Assembly (NCBI GenBank): GCA_964427535.1 | Contig: CAYRVF010000023.1 | Span: 1 to 44,652 of the forward strand | DNA: 44,652 nucleotides | Direction: 5' to 3' | From: CAYRVF01 sp964427535 | Lineage (GTDB): Bacteria; Chloroflexota; Ktedonobacteria; Ktedonobacterales; JADMIN01 | Shown: positions 18,195 to 26,833 of the stretch, one piece after another | How positions within the stretch are numbered: position 1 is the first letter of the stretch | Layout: each line of letters starts with the position of its first letter | Translations under genes and position numbers: made by a program | Notes under the pieces: model-generated | What the model was told of the DNA's origin: nothing | What the model saw: only the letters and a program-made list of their open reading frames with translations | Databases searched by the model: none

Positions 18195-19385
18195 ATGTCG
18201 CCACGTTCAGACTCCGACCCCGCGCTCAACCCCCTGCCGTGGTATCGCACGATGCGCGAGCACTCGCCGGTCGTGTATGCTCCACAGCGCGGCTTCTGGA
18301 GCGCCTTCCGCTACGATGACGTGCAGCGTGTGCTGTCTGATTACGCCACCTTCTCGTCCGAGCGGTGGTACGGCGATGCGCCTCCGCAGCAGCCGCTCGC
18401 CGCGAGCCTGATCAGCACCGATCCACCACGGCACCGGCAGTTGCGCACACTCGTCAACCAGGCGTTTACGCCGCGCGCCGTGGCCCGGCTGGAGCCGCGC
18501 ATTCGCCAGCTCACGACGGAGCTGCTCGACGCGGTTACACCGTCGGGCAGCATGGACATCATCGACGACCTGGCGTATCCGCTGCCGGTGATCGTCATCG
18601 CGGAACTGCTGGGCATCCCGCCGGAAGATCGCGCTCGCTTCAAACTCTGGTCCGACATCGTCGTGCATGGCGCGCATGCGAGCGAGCGTGGCGGTGAGAT
18701 GCGAAACGCCGACCCGCAGGGCGAGATGCGCGAGTATTTTCTGCGGATGATCGAGCAGCGGCGGCGCGAGCCGGCCGACGACCTGATCAGCGCGCTGCTC
18801 GCAGCCGAGATCGACGGCCAGCGACTGACCGAGCTGGAGCTGCTCGGCTTCTGCGTGCTGCTGCTCATCGCGGGCAACGAGACGACCACCAACCTGATCG
18901 GCAACGCCATGCTCTGCTTCGACCAGTTTCCCGACGAGTGGCGGCGCCTGCGCGAGCAGCCGGAACTGCTGCCCAGCGCCATCGAGGAGGTGCTGCGCTA
19001 TCGCTCGCCGGTCCAGTCGATGATGCGCGTCACGAAAACCGCGACCCGTCTCGGCGATGCGGAGCTTCCGGCGGGCGCGCCAGTGCTCGCGTGGATCGGC
19101 GCCGCGAACCACGATGAGGCGGTGTTCGAGCGGCCCGACGAGTTCGATATCACCCGCGCGCCGAACCGGCATCTGGCGTTCGGGTATGGCATCCATTTCT
19201 GTCTGGGCGCTCCACTGGCGCGGCTCGAAGGGCGCATCGCGCTGGGAGAGCTGCTCGCCCGCATCCCCGATGTGCGCCTGGCGCCCGATGCCCAACTGGA
19301 GCCGCTGGGCGGCATGATCGTCTTCGGCGTGCGCGGCATTCCCGTGCGGTTCACGCCTGAGCGGCACGTAGCGGCACAGTCATAG
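18195..19385 (+). CDS. Cytochrome P450 (soluble bacterial class)
   Basis: This heme mono-oxygenase is 396 residues and lacks a membrane anchor, as in bacterial class I P450s. Key motifs: C-helix DPPRHRQLR (His80), I-helix AGNETT (226-231) with the oxygen-activating acid-alcohol pair, K-helix ExxR in EEVLRYR, and the heme loop FGYGIHFCLGAPLARLE with the thiolate Cys336. AGGAAGG precedes the ATG. No ferredoxin or ferredoxin reductase gene is near, so electrons must come from elsewhere in the genome. The substrate cannot be inferred. A hairpin follows 16 bp after the stop. Confidence 0.96.
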   Translation: MSPRSDSDPALNPLPWYRTMREHSPVVYAPQRGFWSAFRYDDVQRVLSDYATFSSERWYGDAPPQQPLAASLISTDPPRHRQLRTLVNQAFTPRAVARLEPRIRQLTTELLDAVTPSGSMDIIDDLAYPLPVIVIAELLGIPPEDRARFKLWSDIVVHGAHASERGGEMRNADPQGEMREYFLRMIEQRRREPADDLISALLAAEIDGQRLTELELLGFCVLLLIAGNETTTNLIGNAMLCFDQFPDEWRRLREQPELLPSAIEEVLRYRSPVQSMMRVTKTATRLGDAELPAGAPVLAWIGAANHDEAVFERPDEFDITRAPNRHLAFGYGIHFCLGAPLARLEGRIALGELLARIPDVRLAPDAQLEPLGGMIVFGVRGIPVRFTPERHVAAQS

Positions 19386-19401
19386 CGATTGCGTGTTGAT
19401 T

Positions 19402-19430
19402 TCCCCTTCAGCATTGCATGGGGAAGGGGA
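19402..19430 (+). terminator. Hairpin after the P450 gene
   Basis: TCCCCTTC (19402-19409) pairs perfectly with GAAGGGGA (19423-19430) over a 13-nt loop; a weak T-containing stretch CGGCTTTATG follows. A likely terminator. Confidence 0.5.
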
Positions 19431-19521
19431 CGGCTTTATGATCCGGTGTCAGGCGCGAGACTGGCATCCCTTGGGTGGTAACCTGTCTCGCGCCTACTCA
19501 GCAAGGATGCTCCATACGGTA

Positions 19522-19530
19522 TGCTATAAA
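19522..19530 (+). promoter_or_regulatory. Extended -10 promoter candidate of the KaiC-like gene
   Basis: TGCTATAAA combines the TGn extension with a TATAAA -10 box, 70 bp before the start codon. No -35 box is evident, which an extended -10 promoter can tolerate. Confidence 0.4.
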
Positions 19531-19599
19531 GTGAGCAGTATGTGGCTAACCCGCGAACGGATGTACGGCGGCGCCGCTGGAATTTGCACGAGGTGACAC

Positions 19600-21186
19600 G
19601 TGAGCAATCGACCATCCAACGCAGCCGATCAGTCGTCCAGCGCTGAGAGAGCGCAGGGTGAGCCTACCGGAGTCCCTAATCTCGATGTCGTTCTCGGGGG
19701 CGGATTGCCACGCGGCACGCTTGCCATCGTAATGGGGCCTCCGGGGAGCGGCAAGACGACACTCGCGAACCAGATCGCATTCGCCGCCGCGCACCGTGGA
19801 CGGCGTGGCGTCGTCGTGTCTGCCATCTCGGAGCCAACCAGCAAGTTAATCGCCCATCTGCGCGCGTTCTCCTTCTACGACGACACGTTGGTGGGCGACA
19901 GCATACAGTTCCTCAGCCTGGAGCAGTTCCTGCCCCAGGGGTTGCGCGCGACGAGCGACGAGCTGATCGGCATCGCCCGCCAGACTCGCGCCGATTTCGT
20001 CGTGCTGGATGGGTTTCGCGGCGTGCGCGGTGCCGACATCGACATGCAGGCGGCGCGGCAGTTTCTCTACGACGTGGGCACTACGCTCAGCGCGCTCGGC
20101 GTGACGACGCTCATCACGAGCGAGGCCGATCCGCGTGACCCCGCGTTCTTCCCCGAGACGACCACCGCCGACATCATCATCGGGCTCTACTACACCGTGG
20201 CGGGTGTGCAGCAGCGGCGAGCGGTGGAGGTGATCAAGATGCGCGGGGCTGAGCCAATGCCTGGCCTACACGGCTTTGCCATCACCGCTGATGGCACGCG
20301 CATCTTTCCGCGGCTGGAGGCGCGCATGACCAGCGGCGGTGACGCGCTCGCGCCGGAAGTCGCCACGCCCGCCGTGCTCGCGCAGGTGGACGAGTCGCCT
20401 GACGGCAAGGCATCGTTCGACGTACCTGAGCTGGACGAGCTACTCGACGGCGGCCTCACCCGCGGCACCAACACGCTCATCGTCGGCAGCCTGGGGACAG
20501 GCAAGACGCTGCTGGCGCTGCACTTCGCGGCCGCTGGATTGCGACAGGGCGAGCAGACGCTCTTTCTCGGCTTCCGTGAGAGCACAGTGCAGTTGCTCCA
20601 GAAGGCGAGCGGGTTCACCTTCGGGCAGTCACTGCGCGAGGCCCTCGCGTCTGGTGGTCCGCTGGCGATTCATCGATGGGCGCCCATCGAGCTCAAGCCG
20701 GACATTCTCGCCGACCACCTGCTTGCCACGCTCGATCGCATGCAGACCCGACGGCTCATCATCGACAGTATCGCCGAGATCGAGAGCGCTGTCAGCACCG
20801 GGCGGGACGACAAGCGGCTGGCCAATTTCATCGCCGCCTTGATGGAGGCGCTGCGTACGCGGAACATCACGAGCCTGTTCATCAAGGAGCACCGCACCAC
20901 GGTCGCCACGGAGCTTGATCTCGCCGCTGGGCCGACCTCCGTGCTGGCCGAGAACGTGCTGCTGCTGCAGCAAATCGAGCAAGGAGCACAGCTTCAGCGG
21001 GTGCTGACGGTCGTCAAGACCCGCTTCTCGCCGCACAGTTCGCAGATGCACGAGTTCGCGATTCGCACACCCGAGGGCATTCAAATGCTCGGTACGTTCA
21101 CACGCGCGGGAGGAGCTGAGACGATCGCCTCGACCGAGAGCACGCGACCAGCCTCCCGCTCACGCGGGAACGGTCAGCAGAAGTAA
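19600..21186 (+). CDS. KaiC-like double RecA-fold ATPase
   Basis: The protein has 528 residues with two tandem KaiC-type domains. Domain 1 has Walker A GPPGSGKTT (46-54), one glutamate in SAISEPTSK and Walker B FVVLDG (133-138). Domain 2 has Walker A GSLGTGKT (296-303), the GFREST segment and RLIIDSIAEIESA. In circadian KaiC a pair of adjacent Glu follows each Walker A; here only one Glu is kept in each domain, so it is a KaiC-like signalling ATPase and not a clock KaiC. No kaiA or kaiB is nearby. The GTG start follows GAGGTGACAC. The response regulator downstream suggests a signal-transduction role, as for other KaiC homologues paired with two-component genes. Confidence 0.9.
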   Translation: MSNRPSNAADQSSSAERAQGEPTGVPNLDVVLGGGLPRGTLAIVMGPPGSGKTTLANQIAFAAAHRGRRGVVVSAISEPTSKLIAHLRAFSFYDDTLVGDSIQFLSLEQFLPQGLRATSDELIGIARQTRADFVVLDGFRGVRGADIDMQAARQFLYDVGTTLSALGVTTLITSEADPRDPAFFPETTTADIIIGLYYTVAGVQQRRAVEVIKMRGAEPMPGLHGFAITADGTRIFPRLEARMTSGGDALAPEVATPAVLAQVDESPDGKASFDVPELDELLDGGLTRGTNTLIVGSLGTGKTLLALHFAAAGLRQGEQTLFLGFRESTVQLLQKASGFTFGQSLREALASGGPLAIHRWAPIELKPDILADHLLATLDRMQTRRLIIDSIAEIESAVSTGRDDKRLANFIAALMEALRTRNITSLFIKEHRTTVATELDLAAGPTSVLAENVLLLQQIEQGAQLQRVLTVVKTRFSPHSSQMHEFAIRTPEGIQMLGTFTRAGGAETIASTESTRPASRSRGNGQQK

Positions 21187-21273
21187 ACCCATTCGGGCAC
21201 GGAGGAATGGTGCTCTGGTGTGGTGGCATGAAGCATGCACCGCTGGCACCTGCACGCATGGGGGATTGCGTCG

Positions 21274-21714
21274 ATGAGCAACCAGGATGCACAGCATTCT
21301 ACGGGCGACCGAAGAGTTGTGCTCATCGTAGACGACGAGGCTCCGCTAGCCGAAGCTCTGGCGATGGTCGTCGAAGATGCCGGCTACGAAGCTCTCGTGG
21401 CTTCACAGGGGCAGCAAGGACTCGCGCTCGCTCGTCAATATCGGCCGGCACTCGTCATTACCGACATGATGATGCCGCATCTCGACGGAGCCGGACTGAT
21501 TGCCGCGCTCCAGGATGATGCTGCGCGTGATTCGCACGCCGCGCCGCCGGTGATCCTCCTGACGGCGGGCGGCATACGGCTGGCCGAACAGGCCGGGGCT
21601 ACCCTCGTGCTGCGTAAGCCCTTTGACATCGGGGAAATCGAGCGACTGCTCCATCGCTTCCTCGGCGCACCACCCACCGCGTCCTCCATGCCCGAATCAC
21701 CGGACGGCACCTAG
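21274..21714 (+). CDS. Single-domain response regulator next to KaiC-like ATPase
   Basis: A CheY-like receiver of 146 residues: VVLIVDDEAP (acid pocket), phospho-acceptor Asp in LVITDMMMPHLDG, Thr in ILLTAGG and the conserved Lys in LVLRKPFD, with a short disordered tail. There is no output domain. I use the ATG at 21274 because the family motif starts soon after; a frame open to 21235 would add 13 unlikely residues. It lies 88 bp after the KaiC-like gene, and no histidine kinase is adjacent, so the two are probably one signalling unit served by a kinase elsewhere. Confidence 0.9.
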   Translation: MSNQDAQHSTGDRRVVLIVDDEAPLAEALAMVVEDAGYEALVASQGQQGLALARQYRPALVITDMMMPHLDGAGLIAALQDDAARDSHAAPPVILLTAGGIRLAEQAGATLVLRKPFDIGEIERLLHRFLGAPPTASSMPESPDGT

Positions 21715-21795
21715 CTGGCCGCATGGTATACTAGCGTCCGCGGCAGTGCCCGTCGGCGGTTCGATCCGCCCCCACGTTACCAGGAGGAGAGCGCT

Positions 21796-22590
21796 ATGCC
21801 TGTCGTGCCCTCATTTGATCTGCACGAGCGAACCGCCATCGTCACCGGCGGCTCACGCGGTATCGGCCTCGCGATAGGCACCGCGCTCGCGGCGGCGGGC
21901 GCAAACGTGGTGCTCGCCGCGCGTCACGGCGAGGACGCGGAAGCCGCGGCCGCCGAGCTGCGCGCCGGGGGCCTGAGCGTGGCGGGGGTGGCGGCGAACG
22001 TCAGCCGCGCCGCCGACTGTGAGGCGCTGGTGACGGCGGCCACCGCGACGTTCGGCCCGGTCGATATTCTCGTGAACAACGCCGCTACGAACCTTCATTT
22101 CGGCCCGCTGCTCGACGCCGACGACGGCATGTGGCTCAAGATGGTCGAGACGAACCTGCTGAGCGCCGTGCGGCTGACGCGACTGGTCGTGCCGGGGATG
22201 CGCGAGCGGCGTCGCGGCAAGATCGTCAACACCGCTTCCGTTGCGGGCATCAATCCGGGCACGGGGCAGGGCGTCTACGGCGCGCTGAAGGCGGCGCTGA
22301 TCCAGTTGACGCGCTCGCTCGCGCAGGAGCTCGGGCCGGATAACATCCAGGTCAACGCCATCGCGCCGGGGCTGGTGCGCACGCGTTTCGCACAGGTGCT
22401 GCACGAGACACCGCAGATTCGCCGTGCCATCGAGCGTGCCACGCCGCTCGGGCGCATCGGCGAGCCGGTCGATATCGCCGGGGCCGCGCTCTATCTCGCG
22501 TCACCAGCCTCAGACTTCCAGACCGGCACGGTGATGGTAGTAGACGGTGGGACGACACTCGGCGGGTTCGCCTCGCCTGAGGACGAATAA
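21796..22590 (+). CDS. Short-chain dehydrogenase/reductase (SDR) 1
   Basis: The 264-residue classical SDR has the cofactor motif TGGSRGIG (17-24), the structural NNAAT (94-98), catalytic Ser148, Tyr161 and Lys165 (YGALK), and the C-terminal VDGGTTLGGF end. An Arg following the second strand (AARHG) suggests NADP(H). The ATG follows CCAGGAGGAGAGCGCT. A TATACT at 21727-21732 may be its -10 box. Substrate unknown; the layout resembles 3-oxoacyl-ACP reductase or glucose dehydrogenase-like enzymes. SDR 2 follows 72 bp later on the same strand. Confidence 0.94.
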   Translation: MPVVPSFDLHERTAIVTGGSRGIGLAIGTALAAAGANVVLAARHGEDAEAAAAELRAGGLSVAGVAANVSRAADCEALVTAATATFGPVDILVNNAATNLHFGPLLDADDGMWLKMVETNLLSAVRLTRLVVPGMRERRRGKIVNTASVAGINPGTGQGVYGALKAALIQLTRSLAQELGPDNIQVNAIAPGLVRTRFAQVLHETPQIRRAIERATPLGRIGEPVDIAGAALYLASPASDFQTGTVMVVDGGTTLGGFASPEDE

Positions 22591-22662
22591 CCCACTCGGC
22601 CACGCGCGGAAGACCATAGGCGATGTCGCAGGGTAGAGTAGCGGAGACCGTGGAGGAGCACA

Positions 22663-23433
22663 ATGGGACGGCTCGAAGGCAAAGTAGCAGTCATCACGGG
22701 CGCGGCGTCGGGCCTGGGACGAGCCATGACGACGCGATTCGTCGCCGAGGGCGCGTCTGTGTTCGCGGCCGATATCAACGACGCGGGCCTCGCTGAGACG
22801 GTGCGGCTGGTGGGCGCGGACGCCGCAGACCGTGTGGCCGCCGCGCGGGTGGATGTGTCGAACGAGGCTGAGGTCGAGGGGGCCGTGCGGCAGGCGGTCG
22901 AGCGTTGGGGCAAGCTCGACATTATGGTCGCGAATGCCGGTGTGGGCGCTCCAGGGCCGATCATGCAGCAGGAGAAGAGCGTCTGGGAGTGGGTGCTCTC
23001 GATCAACCTGACGGGCGTCTTCCTCTGCGCGAAGCATGCCTTCGCAGCGATGCGCGGCCGCGGTGGCGTGATTCTCGGCACGGCCTCCGTCGCGGGCCTG
23101 GGCGGCGCACCTGGGCTAGGCGCATATGGTCCCTCGAAGGCCGCGGTCATCGAGCTGATGAAGACCGTCGCGCTCGAAGGGGCACGCTTCAAGATTCGCG
23201 CGAACGCGCTCTGCCCGGTCTGGATCGAGACGCCGATGGTCGAGGCGTTTGTCGCGGGTCAGCGGGTCTCGGCGGAGGAGGCAACGCGGCGGCTCATCGC
23301 CGACATCCCCCTCGGCAGACTTGGTCGCCCGGAGGATGTCGCGGCGGCGGCGCTCTACCTCGCCTCCGATGAGGCCGAGTTCATCAGCGGCGTGGCCTTC
23401 CCGATCGACGGTGCACACACGGCGTCGGCGTAG
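22663..23433 (+). CDS. Short-chain dehydrogenase/reductase (SDR) 2
   Basis: The 256-residue classical SDR has TGAASGLG (12-19), an acidic residue Asp37 after strand 2 that points to NAD(H), NAGVG (91-95), catalytic Ser142, Tyr155 and Lys159 (YGPSK), and the usual DEAEFISGVAFPIDGAHT ending. A GTGGAGGAG ribosome site precedes the ATG. It is probably co-transcribed with SDR 1, which appears to prefer NADP. The two are only about one-third alike by eye, so they are not a recent duplication. Substrate unknown. Confidence 0.94.
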   Translation: MGRLEGKVAVITGAASGLGRAMTTRFVAEGASVFAADINDAGLAETVRLVGADAADRVAAARVDVSNEAEVEGAVRQAVERWGKLDIMVANAGVGAPGPIMQQEKSVWEWVLSINLTGVFLCAKHAFAAMRGRGGVILGTASVAGLGGAPGLGAYGPSKAAVIELMKTVALEGARFKIRANALCPVWIETPMVEAFVAGQRVSAEEATRRLIADIPLGRLGRPEDVAAAALYLASDEAEFISGVAFPIDGAHTASA

Positions 23434-23495
23434 GTGGAGCGCGGTCGAGTTCCTACAGTCCATCGACGCCCTTGGCCACAAACGCGTATGTAGCG

Positions 23496-23540
23496 GCCCC
23501 TTCCCTTGAGGGAAGGGGGGAGGGGGTGAGGGTCTGCCGA
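23496..23540 (-). repeat. C-rich palindromic repeat, copy C (solo, minus orientation)
   Basis: On the minus strand: TCGGCAGACCCTCACCCCCT, then CCCCCCTTCCCTCAAGGGAAGGGGC. The perfect foot TTCCCTTGAGGGAA can serve as a terminator after SDR 2. I find no inverted partner. Confidence 0.8.
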
Positions 23541-23650
23541 TCCTTGCCGCGCTTGCTCGGCATCCGTCCGCGCGATACAATGTACTGTTGGGCACTCACC
23601 CGGAACGCCCGTACCTGGCGCGGGCTGAAGTTGAACCGGATACGCGGAAG

Positions 23651-24391
23651 ATGGAACAGCAGCACATCGACCCGCATAGCATAACCGTGCTGGTCGTCGA
23701 CGACGAGCCCCGGCTGGTAGATGTCGTGCGGATGAATCTGGAAGTCGAAGGGTACAGGGTCGTCTCTGCCTCCGGAGGCTATGAGGCCCTGAGCCGTCTC
23801 AAAGAAGACCTCCCCGATCTCGTCATCCTCGACGTGATGATGCCCGAAATGGACGGCTTCGCGACGCTCCAACACATCCGCGACGTCTCGAACGTGCCGG
23901 TCATCATGCTGACGGTGCGCCAGGAAGAGAGCGACCGCATCCGTGGCCTGGAGATCGGCGCCGACGACTACCTCACCAAGCCGTTCAGCCCGCGCGAGCT
24001 GCAGACGCGCATCAAGGCGCTGCTGCGCCGCACATTCACGCCGTCACCCGCACGCAAGACCAAGATCGTGGTTGACGACGACCTGACCATCGACTTCAAC
24101 AAACGCGAAGTCTGGGTGCGCGGCCAGAAGGTGACGCTGCGGCCGACCGAGTATCGCCTGCTCTATCATCTCGTCAACAACGCCGGTCGGCTGATGACCC
24201 ATGAGACGCTGCTCTCCAAAGTCTGGGGGCACGAATATCGCGACGAATCGCACTACCTGCGCCTCTATATCACCTATCTGCGGCAGAAGATCGAGCGCGA
24301 CCCGGCGCACCCGAAGTACATTCTGACTGAGCGGGGCGTCGGCTACCGCTTCCGCGAGCTCGACGACGGCACATCAGAGGACGAGGGATAG
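23651..24391 (+). CDS. OmpR/PhoB-family response regulator, orphan
   Basis: About 246 residues. N-terminal receiver: VLVVDDEPRLVD acid pocket, phospho-acceptor Asp in LVILDVMMPEMDG, Thr in VIMLTVR and Lys in YLTKPFSP. C-terminal winged helix: VTLRPTEYRLLYHLVNNAGRLMTHETLLSKVWGHEY, recognition helix LRLYITYLRQKIE and the wing ILTERGVGYRF. It is thus a DNA-binding transcription regulator controlled by phosphorylation. No histidine kinase gene is adjacent. The ATG at 23651 has GGAAG just before it; the frame is open to 23588 but that part is repeat-linked sequence. Target genes are not evident. Confidence 0.93.
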   Translation: MEQQHIDPHSITVLVVDDEPRLVDVVRMNLEVEGYRVVSASGGYEALSRLKEDLPDLVILDVMMPEMDGFATLQHIRDVSNVPVIMLTVRQEESDRIRGLEIGADDYLTKPFSPRELQTRIKALLRRTFTPSPARKTKIVVDDDLTIDFNKREVWVRGQKVTLRPTEYRLLYHLVNNAGRLMTHETLLSKVWGHEYRDESHYLRLYITYLRQKIERDPAHPKYILTERGVGYRFRELDDGTSEDEG

Positions 24392-24450
24392 CGGTCAGCG
24401 TCGTGCGGCCCGAGCGCGGAGATTCGTGCCGTTGAGCGAAGGAAACAGCC

Positions 24451-25023
24451 ATGCGCATCGCCTTCGTGATCTACGAGCGGATGACGACGCTCGATTTCCT
24501 GGGCGTCTACGATGCGCTCACGCGCCTGCGCACGATGGGGTTCCGCGACGACGTGGAGTGGGACATCTGCGCTCGCACGCCCGACGTGCATGACAACGCC
24601 GGACTGCATCTGGTGCCCACACGGGTGAACGAGCCGCTGCGCGGCTACGATCTGCTCGTCGTGCCGGGCGGTGTCACCTCACGCAAGCTGGCGGATGACG
24701 CCGCCATGATCGAGTGGATGCGCACCGCGGCAGACACTCCGCTGAAGGCTTCCGTCTGCACGGGTGCGCTGTTGCTCGGCGCGGCGGGCTTTCTAGTGGG
24801 GCGACGCGCGACGACACATCCCACTGCCTTCGACGACCTACGGAATTACTGCACCGAGGTGGTGGATGAGCGCGTCGTCGATACTGGCGACGTGATCACC
24901 GCGCGCGGCGTCACGTCCTCGATTGATCTCGGCCTGTATCTCGTGCAGCGCTTCAACGGACGCGAGGTGCGGCAACGCATCCAGCGGCAGATGGACTACC
25001 CGTACTACCCCTATGAGGGATAA
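24451..25023 (+). CDS. DJ-1/PfpI family protein, isonitrile hydratase-like
   Basis: A 190-residue single-domain class I glutamine-amidotransferase-like protein. The nucleophile Cys103 sits in SVCTGALLLG, the elbow typical of isonitrile hydratase and of AraC-linked DJ-1 domains, and an acidic residue (Asp15 in TLDFLG) takes the place of the conserved helper acid. GRRATTHPTAFDDL and the ITARGVTSSIDLGLYLV stretch complete the family pattern. AAGGAAA precedes the ATG. It lies between the OmpR regulator and the cyclase-family gene, 58 bp from the latter. Isonitrile hydration is one option, but the family also includes chaperones and glyoxalases. Confidence 0.88.
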   Translation: MRIAFVIYERMTTLDFLGVYDALTRLRTMGFRDDVEWDICARTPDVHDNAGLHLVPTRVNEPLRGYDLLVVPGGVTSRKLADDAAMIEWMRTAADTPLKASVCTGALLLGAAGFLVGRRATTHPTAFDDLRNYCTEVVDERVVDTGDVITARGVTSSIDLGLYLVQRFNGREVRQRIQRQMDYPYYPYEG

Positions 25024-25080
25024 CGCCAGACGGCCCAGACGGCGCGTCTCGCGCCGTCCGTTGGGAAGGAGCGTTCCCAC

Positions 25081-25725
25081 ATGCCAGAACGCTGGATTGA
25101 TATCTCGGTGCCGCTCTTCACTGGCATGGTCGTTTGGCCCGACGATCCGCCGGTCTCCATCGAGCAGGTACAATCGCAGGCGAAAGGCGACCTCACCAAT
25201 ACCTCGTTGCTCGCGATGAGCGCGCACACCGGCACGCACGTGGACGCGCCCTACCACTATGTCGCGTCGGGCGCGCGGATCGACGCGATGCCGCCGGATG
25301 CTACGATCGGCCCTGCGCGTGTGATCGAGATGACACACGAGCGCTTCATCACCGCGGGCGACCTGGAGGACAAGGATCTGCAACGCGGCGAGCGCATCCT
25401 CTTCAAAACGCGCAACTCGGCGCGCGCCTGGCAGCGGCCCACGGTCTTCGACGACCAGTACGTCTACATCTCAGTGGAAGCGGCGCGCGTGCTGGTGCAG
25501 GCCGATGTGCGCACCGTTGGCGTCGACTATCTCTCCGTCGGTGGACTCTCCGAGGACGGCGTCGAGACGCACAAGGCGTTGCTCAAGGCAGGCATCTGGA
25601 TCATCGAGGGACTTCATCTCGCCGCCGTCGCCCCCGGACGGTTCGAGCTTGTCTGCCTGCCCCTGCTTATCCGTGGCGGCGATGGCGCACCAGCCCGCGC
25701 GATGCTGCGGCCACTCGCGGAGTAG
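25081..25725 (+). CDS. Cyclase-family metal hydrolase (kynurenine formamidase-like)
   Basis: The protein is 214 residues. The metal motif HTGTHVDAPYH (His49, His53, Asp55, His59) is the signature of the cyclase/KynB family, which opens amide or lactone rings using zinc or manganese. IDISVPLFTGMVVWPDDP at the start and GVDYLSVGGLSEDGVETHKALL in the middle are also family features. GGGAAGGAG precedes the ATG. No other tryptophan catabolism genes are present, so kynurenine formamidase is only one possibility. It is convergent with the pyrophosphatase gene, which starts its 3' end 40 bp away. Confidence 0.9.
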   Translation: MPERWIDISVPLFTGMVVWPDDPPVSIEQVQSQAKGDLTNTSLLAMSAHTGTHVDAPYHYVASGARIDAMPPDATIGPARVIEMTHERFITAGDLEDKDLQRGERILFKTRNSARAWQRPTVFDDQYVYISVEAARVLVQADVRTVGVDYLSVGGLSEDGVETHKALLKAGIWIIEGLHLAAVAPGRFELVCLPLLIRGGDGAPARAMLRPLAE

Positions 25726-25765
25726 CTCGTCAGGTAGTGCGAGCATCCGGTCACGCAGGGCAGGC

Positions 25766-26302
25766 TCACTCTGGCTGTCGCTCGAACTGCTGCTGGCACT
25801 CCTCGATGACACGCCAGGCCTCCGTGGCATTGGCCCAGTCATGCACCTCCGTCTGCACGCCCTGCAGCTCTTTGTAGGTGGCGAAGAAGGTGGCGATCTC
25901 CTGCGGCCAGTGCTCGTGCAGCATGGGCAGGTCGGTGATGTCGTTGAAACGCGGATCGTCGACTGGAACGGCGAGAATCTTCTCGTCCTCGCCCTTCTCG
26001 TCGCTCATAGTGAGCGTACCGACGGGCCGCGCGCGCATGTAGCACCCCGGAAACGTTGGCTCCTCCACGACGACGAGCACGTCCAGCGGGTCGCCATCGC
26101 CCGAAAGCGTGCCAGGGACGAAGCCGTAGTCCGTGGGATAATGTACCGACGAGTAGAGCACGCGATCGAGCCGGAGAATCCCGCGGACATGGTCGTACTC
26201 ATACTTGTTGCGGTCACCACGCGGAATCTCGATCATCACCTCGACCCAGCCGACGTCGCGCCCGCCGCGCATATGGTCATTCGCATCGTGTGCCATGTTC
26301 AT
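25766..26302 (-). CDS. ppa: Soluble inorganic pyrophosphatase (family I)
   Basis: The enzyme hydrolyses pyrophosphate to phosphate, pulling biosynthetic reactions forward, with Mg2+. The 178 residues show IEIPRGDRNKYEYD with substrate-binding Lys and Tyr, LYSSVHYPTDYGFVPGTLSGDGDPLDVLV with the metal-binding Asp cluster (DGDPLD), and the later DEKGEDEKILAVPVDDPRF Asp/Lys set. Length and order match bacterial family I enzymes. Start uncertain by two residues (ATG at 26302 or 26296). Confidence 0.96.
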   Translation of the reverse strand: MNMAHDANDHMRGGRDVGWVEVMIEIPRGDRNKYEYDHVRGILRLDRVLYSSVHYPTDYGFVPGTLSGDGDPLDVLVVVEEPTFPGCYMRARPVGTLTMSDEKGEDEKILAVPVDDPRFNDITDLPMLHEHWPQEIATFFATYKELQGVQTEVHDWANATEAWRVIEECQQQFERQPE

Positions 26303-26388
26303 CGCGCTCCATCTCCACTCTCGTCACACGACCAGCGGCTCCCTATATGGGAAGCGCCGCCAACTCGCGCTGCGGATGCTACACGCCA

Positions 26389-26419
26389 GCGGGACCGGCA
26401 GCGCCTGCTCCGGTCCCGC
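26389..26419 (-). terminator. 10-bp perfect stem after the small ferritin-like gene
   Basis: GCGGGACCGG (26389-26398) and CCGGTCCCGC (26410-26419) are fully complementary over an 11-nt loop, 40 bp beyond the stop of the gene at 26460. No T-run. Confidence 0.45.
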
Positions 26420-26459
26420 GAATCTTCCGCCGCATGTACGCGCTCGGGTGGTTGTGTCG

Positions 26460-26699
26460 TTAGGCCTGCCCGATCTTTCTCGCAAGTAGACGCTGCGCCG
26501 TCTGCGCGCGCTGATTGTCGTCCTGTGAAACCTGCTGGAAGAAGCGTACCAGATCCTGGTCATTCGCCTTCTGCGCATCGTCGATGTATTTCTGGTAGGT
26601 CGTGCCACCCTCCAGCGCATGGTAGAGCACGCTCACCAGATCGTAGACCTCGTTCGGGACGCTCGTTCCTGCCTGATTCGCGCTTGCCATGCTCGTCAT
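26460..26699 (-). CDS. Small helical protein, ferritin-like fragment
   Basis: A 79-residue protein from the ATG at 26699, which has ACAGGAG upstream. It is nearly all helix: EVYDLVSVLYHALEGGTTYQKYIDDAQKANDQDLVRFFQQVSQDD. Pattern and spacing recall the first two helices of small ferritin-like proteins (DUF2383/PA2169-type), including Glu, Asp and His-containing helices, but it is too short for a four-helix bundle and would have to dimerise. The frame is open back to 26837, but those residues look non-coding. Function unknown. Confidence 0.65.
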   Translation of the reverse strand: MTSMASANQAGTSVPNEVYDLVSVLYHALEGGTTYQKYIDDAQKANDQDLVRFFQQVSQDDNQRAQTAQRLLARKIGQA

Positions 26700-26833
26700 C
26701 GAGACATTCTCCTGTTTGGCTCGTCCATGTCGATCCTTCACTCTGACGGTCGCTCCGCTTTGGGCGGTACGACTACAACTAGTCGCTGCAAAAGACATGC
26801 CACGAGGGCGCTTCGCGTGACACATGGGCGCGC

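Noticed and set aside
19600..21186. Reading the KaiC-like gene as a circadian clock kaiC.
   Set aside because: No kaiA or kaiB nearby, and the paired catalytic glutamates after each Walker A are not conserved.
18195..21714. P450, KaiC-like and receiver genes as one operon.
   Set aside because: A hairpin follows the P450 gene and an extended -10 promoter precedes the KaiC-like gene, so separate transcripts are more likely.
24451..25725. A tryptophan/kynurenine degradation cluster from the DJ-1 and cyclase genes.
   Set aside because: No dioxygenase, kynureninase or related gene is present; both families are too broad for pathway assignment.
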